A stretch of DNA of 64,000 nt from Paenirhizobium naphthalenivorans (GTDB lineage: Bacteria; Pseudomonadota; Alphaproteobacteria; Rhizobiales; Rhizobiaceae), in the NCBI RefSeq assembly GCF_007992095.1, contig NZ_BJZP01000006.1, positions 1 through 64,000 on the forward strand, written 5' to 3'. The number at the start of each line of letters is the position of its first letter. Position 1 is the first letter of the stretch. Shown one piece after another: positions 17,207 through 25,650 of the stretch. The notes under the pieces are model-generated. The model did not search any database. It was not told where the DNA came from and was given only the letters and a program-made list of their open reading frames with translations. A program made the translations under genes and the position numbers.

Positions 17207-20200
17207 TCATGGTTCGACCCAGGAGACATGGCCAGCCGACATGTAAACGACGGCCCCGCGTTCAGCGCCGGTCACGCTCAGATAGTCACGGAGCTGTGCC
17301 GCGTGTGCACCCTGCGCAGTCGCATCCGGATTCACATCCGATTTCCAGTCTATGACCAGGGCGATGCGATCACCGTCGATCCAGGCGGCATCCGCGCGGC
17401 CGGCCAGATAGCGTGGCGGGGCTGCTGCCCATAGCGGAATTTCGGGCACGAGCCGCGCGATGAACGGCTCAAGGTCGGGCATGCGCAATGTCCGCAGTGC
17501 CGTTCTCCCCATCTCCAAGGGATCCGGCCTGCGTTCGTTGGGATCGTCATCCACAACTGCTTGCAGCTGGTCAAGCAGTTGGGCCGCGCGCCGAATGACC
17601 TCGTCCTCGCCATCAAACAGTTCGCCGTTGAGAAACTCCTCCATAAGCTTGTGAAGAACGTTGCCGCGGAGGGCGCCTGCGCCGACGATCCGCTGGCCGT
17701 CGGTCGTAATATCGACGACAAAGCTGTCGGTTGTGTCTGCGCTGCGGTCTGGATCGCGCTCGCTTGGGCGATCCCAGAGGATGGGCTCCGAGGCCGCATC
17801 GATGCGCTCGCGCTCGGCGAGAAAAATCGCGTCGGTCTGCTCGTTGACGAGGACATCAGTATTGGTCACTTCGGACGCAGGCAGCATGTCCGTTCGAAGC
17901 TCACTCAGGCGCTTCTGTCCCAAATCCATGACCCTGGACCACGAGCGCGACGAGGCTCCTGGCAGATCGGGGATGACGAGCAGATCGCGGGCACGCGTCG
18001 TCGCGACATACCACAGCCGTTCACGCTGCCTCGCTTCACGAAACTCTTCCTCGCTGCGGGCGGCTGCCAAGTCCGGCGGCTCAATGCCGCCGACGATCCA
18101 GTGAAGGGTATCGTCTGATTGGCGATAGACGAACTGGTCCTGAGGCTTGAAACGAGTTGACGAATTCACCGTGATGACGACAGGCCATTCAAGCCCCTTG
18201 GCGCTGTGCATCGTGACAATTTCCACCGCGTCTCCAGAGACATCCACCCGTCCCTCAGGGTGGCGGCGTTTTCGCTCCCACCCCCGCTGGAGGTCGAGCG
18301 CAAACGCTCGCAAGCCAGCGACTCCGTAAGGCCAGGCGAGCTCGACAATTGCATCGAGGTTCGCCAGTGCTCGGGCGTTGCGTTGGCCATGACGCGCTGC
18401 CATCACCACCCGGAGGTTCAAGCGTTCGATAGCGTACGCCAGCAATTGCATGGGCGTGAGTTCCGCCGCGAGACGGTGCAGACCCTGGAGTTTGACGAGA
18501 ACCTCACGAGCGAGGGAGTGTACAACATCGTCAGCCACCGTCCGCAACTGAAATCGGCGGCGCCCGTCCGCGTCAGGCTTGAGCGCCGCGGTAATGTCGA
18601 GCAACTCTTCATCGCTCAGTCCAACAACAGGGCCGCGCATGAGGGCGCCAAACGCGAGTGTGTCCAGGGGATCGGCCAAGGTTCGGACCAGAGCCAGAAG
18701 ATCTTGCAATTCCTGCCGCCGGAAAAGTGCGTTACCAGCCTGAGATGCAACGGAGATCCGGTGTCCTTCAAGGGCGCGCTCGTAACGCCATAAATCGGTA
18801 TGGGTGGGCGCGAGCAAGGCAATGTCGCCTGCGCGAAGGCGCCGCTCCGTGCCGTCTGCCCTGGTGATCGTAAGTGCCCCTATCAGGCGTGCGCAAAGCT
18901 GGGCCACTGCCTCCGCCTCCGCCTCGCGCTGCTCCTCTGCGCGGACATCGCGCGGTACGTCGATCGTGAGCTTCGCCGCGGCCGGAAATGGCAGCGGCGG
19001 CGGGCTCATCGTGGCCGTCAAGGCTACGAAGCCGGGCTGTCCCGGCTGAGCAAGCACCTCCTGAAAAACCTCGTTGACATGTTCGAGCACTTCCGCCCGG
19101 GACCGAAAATTGGCTGTAACGGCAAGCAGGCAGCCATTCGTTGATTTTGCGATCACCGACTTTGCCACCGCATAAGCTTCGATGTCGGCCCCGCGAAACC
19201 GATAGATGGCCTGTTTAGGATCGCCGACCAGAAACAGCGCGCCGGGCCGAAGCTGAGCCTGTTCCCAGCGGGTGGGAGGCGCGGTTGCCGCGATGAAAAA
19301 CAGGATCTCGGCCTGCAGCGGGTCAGTGTCCTGGAATTCATCGACGAGGAGATGCGAGTAGCGCCACGCGAGCCATTCGCGGATTTCCGTATGCTCGCAG
19401 ACAAGAAGGCGCGCCTGAAGCAGAAGGTCATCGAAATCCAGCACCGCAGCATCACGCTTGCGGAGGTCATACGCGTCGATCACTTCGCTCAAGGCTGCAG
19501 CAAGTTCGTGCACAAGCCTCTGGGCAATCGACCCAATCATGGTTCGATATGCCGCGGTTACCTGCTCGTAGCGGGCGGACGCTTCGTCACCGCGACGCTG
19601 GCCCTCGGCGGCTCCGAGGACACTCTTCCAGGCGGCCATTCTGCGATAGGGCTGTAGATCGATGGACCGCGGCAACATTGCTTCGATGCGTGGAGGCTGC
19701 GTCAAGCGCCAAAGCTCTGGGAAAGCGGTATTCGCCAGGGTCTCGTCATAGAATGCGGCGAGATGCTCCAGGTCATTGATCAAATCCGCTGTGCCAGCCT
19801 CGGCTGGACCGGCGGCGTGCCAGCGGGAAAACGCCACGACGGCTTCGTTGAATGTCCGGTCCGGCCGGGATGAAAAATCAGGTGCAGGAGCGCTCGCGGT
19901 ACGATGGTCGCGGCGCAATATGGCAAGCTTGCGAACGCGCTCGACAACGCCAAGCGGGTCGTCCTTGGCCAGAGTAGCGATCGCTCCATCTTCGTCGGCG
20001 CTGTCCGCCAGTTTGTCCTTCAGCCACTCGGCGAGCACTTCGTCGAAGAGGGCCTCGGCGACCGTCGCATCAACCACTCTGGATCCGGGATCCAGACCCG
20101 CGGCGAGCCCGTGCGAGCGGATAATGCCTTGGCAGAAGCCGTGGATCGTCGTCGCCGTGATCTCATCGAGTCGCGGAGCCGCGGCCTCGAGACGAGCAAA

Positions 20201-20497
20201 CGCATCCGCGTCTAGCGGCTGAGTAAGTATTTTCGCAAGCGCCGGCGGGATCTTTCCGGCCCGGAGCTCCGCAATCGTCCAACGAATTCGCGCTTCAAGG
20301 TCGCTTGCCGCTGGTTCGGTGAAGGTGATCGCGGCAATCTTGGAGGGTTCAATCCCGCTCGCTATCATCATCGCAACACGGGCAGCCATCAAGGACGTCT
20401 TGCCGGTGCCAGCGGCTGCCTCGACCAGGATGTTGGATTTGAAGTCTGTCAACGCGCGTCTACGAGCATCTACGTCAGCGGTCACGGGCTGCTCCAA
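17207..20497 (-). CDS. AddA/RecB-like helicase-nuclease
   Basis: This 1096-residue protein is a UvrD-family helicase with a C-terminal RecB-type nuclease. Visible motifs are VEAAAGTGKT near residue 30, ATTIHGFCQG, LLVDEFQDTDPLQ, GDPKQAIYRFRG, TMHSAKGLEWPVV and YVATTRARDLL. The last 150 residues have GNVLHKLMEEF and LVIDWKSD, the PD-(D/E)XK core. AddA works with AddB in processing double-strand ends for recombination. Here it overlaps the AddB-like gene by 16 bases and sits on an accessory replicon beside Gabija, so a defence function acting on phage DNA ends is more likely than housekeeping repair. That last point is inference. Confidence 0.85.
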   Translation of the reverse strand: MEQPVTADVDARRRALTDFKSNILVEAAAGTGKTSLMAARVAMMIASGIEPSKIAAITFTEPAASDLEARIRWTIAELRAGKIPPALAKILTQPLDADAFARLEAAAPRLDEITATTIHGFCQGIIRSHGLAAGLDPGSRVVDATVAEALFDEVLAEWLKDKLADSADEDGAIATLAKDDPLGVVERVRKLAILRRDHRTASAPAPDFSSRPDRTFNEAVVAFSRWHAAGPAEAGTADLINDLEHLAAFYDETLANTAFPELWRLTQPPRIEAMLPRSIDLQPYRRMAAWKSVLGAAEGQRRGDEASARYEQVTAAYRTMIGSIAQRLVHELAAALSEVIDAYDLRKRDAAVLDFDDLLLQARLLVCEHTEIREWLAWRYSHLLVDEFQDTDPLQAEILFFIAATAPPTRWEQAQLRPGALFLVGDPKQAIYRFRGADIEAYAVAKSVIAKSTNGCLLAVTANFRSRAEVLEHVNEVFQEVLAQPGQPGFVALTATMSPPPLPFPAAAKLTIDVPRDVRAEEQREAEAEAVAQLCARLIGALTITRADGTERRLRAGDIALLAPTHTDLWRYERALEGHRISVASQAGNALFRRQELQDLLALVRTLADPLDTLAFGALMRGPVVGLSDEELLDITAALKPDADGRRRFQLRTVADDVVHSLAREVLVKLQGLHRLAAELTPMQLLAYAIERLNLRVVMAARHGQRNARALANLDAIVELAWPYGVAGLRAFALDLQRGWERKRRHPEGRVDVSGDAVEIVTMHSAKGLEWPVVITVNSSTRFKPQDQFVYRQSDDTLHWIVGGIEPPDLAAARSEEEFREARQRERLWYVATTRARDLLVIPDLPGASSRSWSRVMDLGQKRLSELRTDMLPASEVTNTDVLVNEQTDAIFLAERERIDAASEPILWDRPSERDPDRSADTTDSFVVDITTDGQRIVGAGALRGNVLHKLMEEFLNGELFDGEDEVIRRAAQLLDQLQAVVDDDPNERRPDPLEMGRTALRTLRMPDLEPFIARLVPEIPLWAAAPPRYLAGRADAAWIDGDRIALVIDWKSDVNPDATAQGAHAAQLRDYLSVTGAERGAVVYMSAGHVSWVEP

Positions 20498-23088
20498 AGC
20501 TTGGATAGCGGGCTATTCACCTGCGCGAAGGGACGTTGCTTGGTACGACGATAGACTTCTAGGTCGGATGGAAGCGCGATCGAAATCGGGTCGAAAAACT
20601 CTGGCTGGGGACCCGGCGCAATCTGCCCGGTCTTCTGAAGTTCGACACCAGCGGCTGTGAAGGTGATCGCTTCCTCAATTGCAGCTGCGAGTTCGTCGTG
20701 GACCAAGCTCAATGTGCGGGCGGGCTCATGTCTGAGATAGGTCAGCCGAGACTCGACGTTCCGAACCTCCGGCAGCAACGATCTGGCGGCCAGGGCATAG
20801 AAAACGCGTTGGAGCTCTGTTCCTCGATTGAAAACGATAGTCTTCTTCCGCTCGGGCGCTGCACCTGCCTTGTAGTCGGTTATGATAGCCGTACCTCGAG
20901 ACCCGTCCTCGTCGAGCCGATCGATTCTGCCGCGAAATGCAACACCGGTCGCTCCCACAGAGACGGGCGAAAGCGTCGTCCAAGGATGAGGCTCGGCGAT
21001 GGGCTCGCCGAATGTAAGTTCGGTCCAACTCGTGCCACGAGGTTCTCCTAGAGCATCCCTCAACCCGCGGGATGCGCGTTCGCGGGCCACTGTCATGGTA
21101 TGGCGCCATAGCAGACCCGGTGGGACAGCACGTGCGATTGGCCACGCATCGCCCAATCGCCTGGCTTCATCCGCTAGACCGATCTCGATCTCATCGGTAT
21201 TCCTCGGCGCACCGTTGCGGAGAACGCCTCCAATGAGGGCGTGGACGAGTTCTCCAAACGCGCGATGGTCAAGCGCCAGCGGCTGGGGGTCCAGATTGGG
21301 CTCACGCCAGTGAAGCGCGTACTCCCAGACAAACCCGAGCGGATTGCAAAGGAGGCGATCTATGGACGTCGTGGATTGCACCTCCGCGAGTGCATCCAGG
21401 ATCAAAGGATGGTCGGCCCGAACCAGCCCGTCGTGCATGGTATGCCGCTCGCTGTCCTGCCAAGCCCGCCAACAGGCGCGGCTGGACCGAACCTGCAGTT
21501 GCTTGCCTGCATCGGGAGGTCTTGCATACAGGCGATCGCTTTCGCTGAAGGCATGCCTAGGGATGCCGCTCCGGCTCACGATCCGCTCCTGATCGCGGCG
21601 CCATAGCGTGCTCGCGGCTTGCAGCGCACCCGTCGCACTTCTGTGTCCGCGTGAGAGCGCATAACCGTCAGACTGACATACGATGAGGTTGTGCATCCTT
21701 CGGTCCTCGTCGGCTATATCAGCTGATGGAAGCCTAATCTTCCCGAGTAGATGCTGCGGCAGCAACGGATCTTCGATCGCCTGGCGCGGCCAGGCGTTTG
21801 CCTCGAGGCCAAGAAGCCGGACATGCTTGCGAGAGGCGCCGGCTAGATGACGAGCCGGTCCCCACACGACGCTGCTGCCGGGCTCTTTCCCGTCATCGAC
21901 TCGGAGTGCCTGGAGCGAGAGCTCCACTGCTTGGGGAGGCGCCATGCGTAGGGCATCCTGCCACAAGGTGAGCGCCGGCCCATGCAACAGAAGTCGTCCC
22001 GCTCGATCCGCCTCAAGGAGCCCGCGAGCGAGAAGCTCGATAACCGGTAACAACGCATTTTCGGCAGCATCTCCATCGGCCCGCTCGGCCCGTGCTTGCC
22101 TGAGGGCGTGCCGCCAGTGCTGCGCGGTCGAGAGAGCAGCGCTTCGCCTTAAACCCTTGGCCCAGTCGAGAGGGATATTCTGACGAGCTGGAGAAACCCG
22201 GGCGAACAAGAGGCGCACGCGTTCTTGCGAGAGGCCCCTCAGTAGAACATCAGCCAACGCGGCACAGCTCTGTCCCTCGCGTGTCGCCAAGGCGGGGATG
22301 CCATGGCTAAAATGCAGTGGAAGCGCAGCCTCGCGCGCAAGCACCAAAAATGTATCGTCCCACGTATTCGGCGAAGTGGCCGTGATCGCGATTTCACTCG
22401 GAGATATGCCGTCTTCCGCAATGAGCGCCCGCGCCCAGCGCAGCGCCTCTCGCACCTCGCTTCGCGGATCGGCGCAGAGATCGGCGGCGGTGATCTGGCT
22501 GCGGCCGGCCGGCAAAGCTTCCACCGTTCCCGCGAACCAGTTCCGCTGGCAATGAGCCGGAGCGACCCATCGCACTGGAACAACATCGCAGAGCTGTACA
22601 ATGAGCTGGCGCCAGATGGGCTTGATGTCGGGGATCTCTTGAAGCGTGACGGAACCCAAGAGTCTTGGAGCGTGGTGCAGGCGCTTCAGTGCCGCTTCAA
22701 CGAGGTCTGGCGGGGCAAGTGTACCCGCAGGCAATGCCTCTCTCACACGCCGTTCCAGCATAGTGAAGTCACGAAGGCGGGGGTTGTCCGCAATTTCAGT
22801 TAGGATGCCGGCGTCCCACCAGCTTCGGAGTGAGGTGAGTACAGCAGATGGCATTCCGGGCAGGTCGGAGACCTGTCCGATGTCTTCGTACATCCCAGCG
22901 GCAAGAGCCGCTCGTATCGCGGGATACAAGTTTTCTTGTGAAGCTGGAGCTATGAAGCCGCCCGCGAGCCGAGCAGCTAGAAGGGGAAGCGTTAGTATCT
23001 GGCGCCCGATCGCGCCTTCGCGCGCAGCAGTGAGCCGTTGCATCCGCAATGCAAGGGGGCCATCGACGATCACGGTATGAATGGACAT
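20482..23088 (-). CDS. AddB-like nuclease subunit
   Basis: The start at 23088 (MSIHTVIVDGPLAL) is preferred over a longer frame to 23241 because GGGGGCGGAG lies just upstream and the longer N-terminus looks non-coding. The product has 868 residues. The middle is a degenerate helicase-like region without a clear Walker A. The C-terminus has a PD-(D/E)XK nuclease: HRAFGELVHALIG, FRGRIDRLD near 718 and IITDYKAG near 735. No cluster of four cysteines for the AddB iron-sulfur site is apparent. It is the upstream partner of the AddA-like gene and follows the HEPN gene by 73 bases. Confidence 0.8.
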   Translation of the reverse strand: MSIHTVIVDGPLALRMQRLTAAREGAIGRQILTLPLLAARLAGGFIAPASQENLYPAIRAALAAGMYEDIGQVSDLPGMPSAVLTSLRSWWDAGILTEIADNPRLRDFTMLERRVREALPAGTLAPPDLVEAALKRLHHAPRLLGSVTLQEIPDIKPIWRQLIVQLCDVVPVRWVAPAHCQRNWFAGTVEALPAGRSQITAADLCADPRSEVREALRWARALIAEDGISPSEIAITATSPNTWDDTFLVLAREAALPLHFSHGIPALATREGQSCAALADVLLRGLSQERVRLLFARVSPARQNIPLDWAKGLRRSAALSTAQHWRHALRQARAERADGDAAENALLPVIELLARGLLEADRAGRLLLHGPALTLWQDALRMAPPQAVELSLQALRVDDGKEPGSSVVWGPARHLAGASRKHVRLLGLEANAWPRQAIEDPLLPQHLLGKIRLPSADIADEDRRMHNLIVCQSDGYALSRGHRSATGALQAASTLWRRDQERIVSRSGIPRHAFSESDRLYARPPDAGKQLQVRSSRACWRAWQDSERHTMHDGLVRADHPLILDALAEVQSTTSIDRLLCNPLGFVWEYALHWREPNLDPQPLALDHRAFGELVHALIGGVLRNGAPRNTDEIEIGLADEARRLGDAWPIARAVPPGLLWRHTMTVARERASRGLRDALGEPRGTSWTELTFGEPIAEPHPWTTLSPVSVGATGVAFRGRIDRLDEDGSRGTAIITDYKAGAAPERKKTIVFNRGTELQRVFYALAARSLLPEVRNVESRLTYLRHEPARTLSLVHDELAAAIEEAITFTAAGVELQKTGQIAPGPQPEFFDPISIALPSDLEVYRRTKQRPFAQVNSPLSKLWSSP

Positions 23089-23161
23089 TTCTCCGCCCCC
23101 ACATCTTGGCCTCGCGCAGTCACCTATCCCGGAGTTTGCCATGCAGGCACCCAACAATGCC

Positions 23162-24031
23162 TCACCCGTTTGTGCGCCGCCGGACAAACAATCCCTCAAG
23201 GTGGGCGACCATGTTTTCAAGGGCGCTACCCAGCTTATCAAGATCTACTTTACTTATTGTACGCTCTCGACCGTCGTGATCGCGACCGTAACGGTGGACG
23301 CAATCATGCCGTACAGGAACGAACTCCATAAGTACTTTTTTCGTCGCTTCATCGGGAAATATCGTAGAGCCGAGCGCACTTCGATAGTATTGATCGATCT
23401 TCACGAAGTTGTGGTACATCAGCTCGCGCAAGCGCGTGTGCACCCAGTCGCGAAAAGCATGTGCATTTGATGCAAGCTCAACGACACTAATCTTTTCGCC
23501 GGCCCATTCCTTGTTGCCGATAACGAGTGCTGCCAAGGATTTGGGATTGTCGAGCACCAGGCGGATCAGGCGGTCGCTAAGATACGCCTCGATCGCGGAA
23601 AAGTATTGGACCAGCAACATGCGGTTCAGCGCAGCAACCGATCCATGGCCTCCGCTCTCCACCTCGCCGGCAATAAAGTCGATGTCGTAGGTCGCAAACT
23701 TAAAGATCTGCCCAGGGTCATTTGGCAGGTTTTCGCGCTGATAGGCTTCAGTATCCCATTCGTCATCTGGACGCTGAGTGGGATCATCGATCACTTCAAC
23801 CGGTGTGTTTTCATCCTGGAGTGCGTCTACCAAACCTGCGCCCGTATTTCTGATCCCAACGGAAAGCTGTCGATCACACTCGGAGCACTCAACGGCTTGT
23901 TCAACAAAACCCTGCGCGTCTGATTCGCGATCCGCCATGAGGTCGTAGGCCGGCACCTCCTCAAGGACTGTGTGAATAGTAGCCCCACATCCGGAGCACA
24001 CGAATTTTACCGCTGGTAAAGTAGACGCCAT
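23162..24031 (-). CDS. Zinc-ribbon HEPN protein
   Basis: This 289-residue protein starts MASTLPAVKFVCSGCGATI and has a second CSEC pair near residue 50, forming a zinc-ribbon-like N-terminus. The C-terminal half is helical, with VRHDCVHRYGRD near residue 245, the R-x4-H motif of HEPN ribonucleases. The segment VQYFSAIEAYLSDRLIRLV before it fits the first helix of HEPN folds. It reads into the AddB-like gene with a 73-base gap on the same strand, so the three may form one operon. HEPN domains commonly act as the toxic RNase of abortive infection systems; that role is inferred here. Confidence 0.7.
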   Translation of the reverse strand: MASTLPAVKFVCSGCGATIHTVLEEVPAYDLMADRESDAQGFVEQAVECSECDRQLSVGIRNTGAGLVDALQDENTPVEVIDDPTQRPDDEWDTEAYQRENLPNDPGQIFKFATYDIDFIAGEVESGGHGSVAALNRMLLVQYFSAIEAYLSDRLIRLVLDNPKSLAALVIGNKEWAGEKISVVELASNAHAFRDWVHTRLRELMYHNFVKIDQYYRSALGSTIFPDEATKKVLMEFVPVRHDCVHRYGRDHDGRERTISKVDLDKLGSALENMVAHLEGLFVRRRTNG

Positions 24032-24133
24032 GCCTCCCCTTTCGTTTTACTCAAGTGTCACCTATCGCGTCCGAAAGCTATTTGCGCCAGCTCGTTTTGG
24101 AAAGAACATACGGCTTCGAGACTCTCTGGCAGG

Positions 24134-25273
24134 TTAGAGTATCCCCCACGCCCGAAACCTCCCCCTCCCCGTCATCTCGCGAAGGCCCAGTTCCAAAACA
24201 ATCCGCCGCGCCGCCTGCGGCGTGACGTCGAGCGTCTTCGCCACCATCCCGGCCGACACGAGCGGTTTCGCCATCACCAGCTCGACCAGCTCCGGCAGTT
24301 TTGAAGATGTCCGGCGTCCGTACAGTTTTCGGTCCATCATTGTCTTCGCCAGCGCCAGCCGGTCATGTTCCTTCATGCCGATCTCGGCGGCAGCCAGCAA
24401 ACCGTGGGCGATGGCCAGCAATCGGGTTTCCCGATCACGATGCCGGCGCCGATCGACGGGAATGGTTTTGAGGCCGAGATTGACGGCGGCGAGATGGGCG
24501 CCTGATGTAATGCCGGCCTCTCGTAGGATCGATGCGGCAAACAGCCGGCCGAGCCATGGCGCATGCTGAAGGACGGCAAGCTCGTTCCAGGCGTCGAGGG
24601 CGATGATGGCTTGTAACGCCGCCGGCAGATGTTCGACCTGGCACAGCACGCCGCGCCATTCGTCGAGCCGCGAATCCTCGTCCCAGTCGAGATCATAGAC
24701 GAGAGGGTCTCGTTCGCGAGTATCGGCCGAAGCCCGACCGGGCTTTCTTGCTTGTTCAATCGCCGCCTCCGACCGGGCCAGCACCGCGTCGATCGCGGCG
24801 TAATCGACACCCGGAAGGTTCTCGACGACCTCGACATCGTCCCCCTCCCCTTCCGGATTTTTTGCAGCGGCCGCGGTCCGCTTGACGCCGGCCGGCTCCA
24901 TCGCCCCGGCGCCGATCGGATTAATGTCCCACGTCTGTCGCAAAATTCGGATACCCTCTGCGGACAAGGCCCAATCCGGCGACTGCGCAGCGATGCGCCG
25001 GCGGGTGCGTAATACGTCGCGGGCGATGGTGAGTTCGTGGGTCGGGGTGCGGATATCGCGGGTGGCGTCGTGGAGGACCAGGTCCTCGAGGTGGACGAGT
25101 TCACCGTCGATCCACAGCGAGGCACAGGCGTCTGTGAATTGGGATCGTTCGATCCAGCCCGGACCGACCGGCGAGCGGCCGACGCGCTCGTCGAGACGCG
25201 TGAGCGCGATGCCGGCGTCGAAAGCCGGCCGCATCAAGGCTGTCATGCTGATTTTCGAAACATCGTAAGCCAT
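24134..25273 (-). CDS. DUF1612 / HTH_13 DNA-binding protein
   Basis: This 379-residue protein belongs to the family with an N-terminal DUF1612 domain and a C-terminal helix-turn-helix, known mainly from rhizobial plasmids. The C-terminus shows the helix-turn-helix [19 protein letters not shown] followed by [11 protein letters not shown]. The middle has an Asp/Glu-rich linker with many alanines. The biological role of the family is not established; a regulatory or recombination role is likely from the DNA-binding end. A long inverted repeat lies about 80 bases upstream in the divergent region shared with the recombinase gene. Confidence 0.85.
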   Translation of the reverse strand: MAYDVSKISMTALMRPAFDAGIALTRLDERVGRSPVGPGWIERSQFTDACASLWIDGELVHLEDLVLHDATRDIRTPTHELTIARDVLRTRRRIAAQSPDWALSAEGIRILRQTWDINPIGAGAMEPAGVKRTAAAAKNPEGEGDDVEVVENLPGVDYAAIDAVLARSEAAIEQARKPGRASADTRERDPLVYDLDWDEDSRLDEWRGVLCQVEHLPAALQAIIALDAWNELAVLQHAPWLGRLFAASILREAGITSGAHLAAVNLGLKTIPVDRRRHRDRETRLLAIAHGLLAAAEIGMKEHDRLALAKTMMDRKLYGRRTSSKLPELVELVMAKPLVSAGMVAKTLDVTPQAARRIVLELGLREMTGRGRFRAWGIL

Positions 25274-25650
25274 TGAAATTATGGTAAACGAAATCCTAAA
25301 CGAACTCTATATGAATACTTGAGTTCGCCACATGGTATGATTACTAGTTGGCGCTCTAACCATCGATAAGTATCCCTTATCGGTGGTTAGAGTAATTTGT
25401 TTGATTTCAGTAACAAATTTACAAACTCTATAATATGATAGCAACTTTTGTATTTACCGATTTCAACTTTAGAACATTGTCGAGACAACAAAACTCAAAC
25501 ATTTCTTAACGTAGGCACGTGGGCCCCTGCGGATATCGGTGGCATGTCACCATTGTCGACATTCGCTTTGTCGAGTGCATCATTTGTTAAACAGCAATTT
25601 CTATCTCCGCTTCCCTTCGGCAGTGGTGCCGATTGCAACGGAATAAGAGC
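25274..25650. other. A/T-rich divergent regulatory region
   Basis: About 375 bases separate the DUF1612 gene from the recombinase gene. The segment is strikingly A/T-rich compared with both genes and contains a near-perfect 17-bp inverted repeat (listed separately). Several short runs such as TATAATATG at 25432 could serve as -10 elements. No reading frame is well supported. Confidence 0.5.
25354..25392. repeat. 17-bp inverted repeat, candidate operator
   Basis: The arms are CTCTAACCATCGATAAG (25354-25370) and CTTATCGGTGGTTAGAG (25376-25392), with a five-base loop and one mismatch. It lies between the divergent DUF1612 and recombinase genes. It could be an operator for the DUF1612 protein, a recombination site, or a hairpin. 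Confidence 0.6.
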
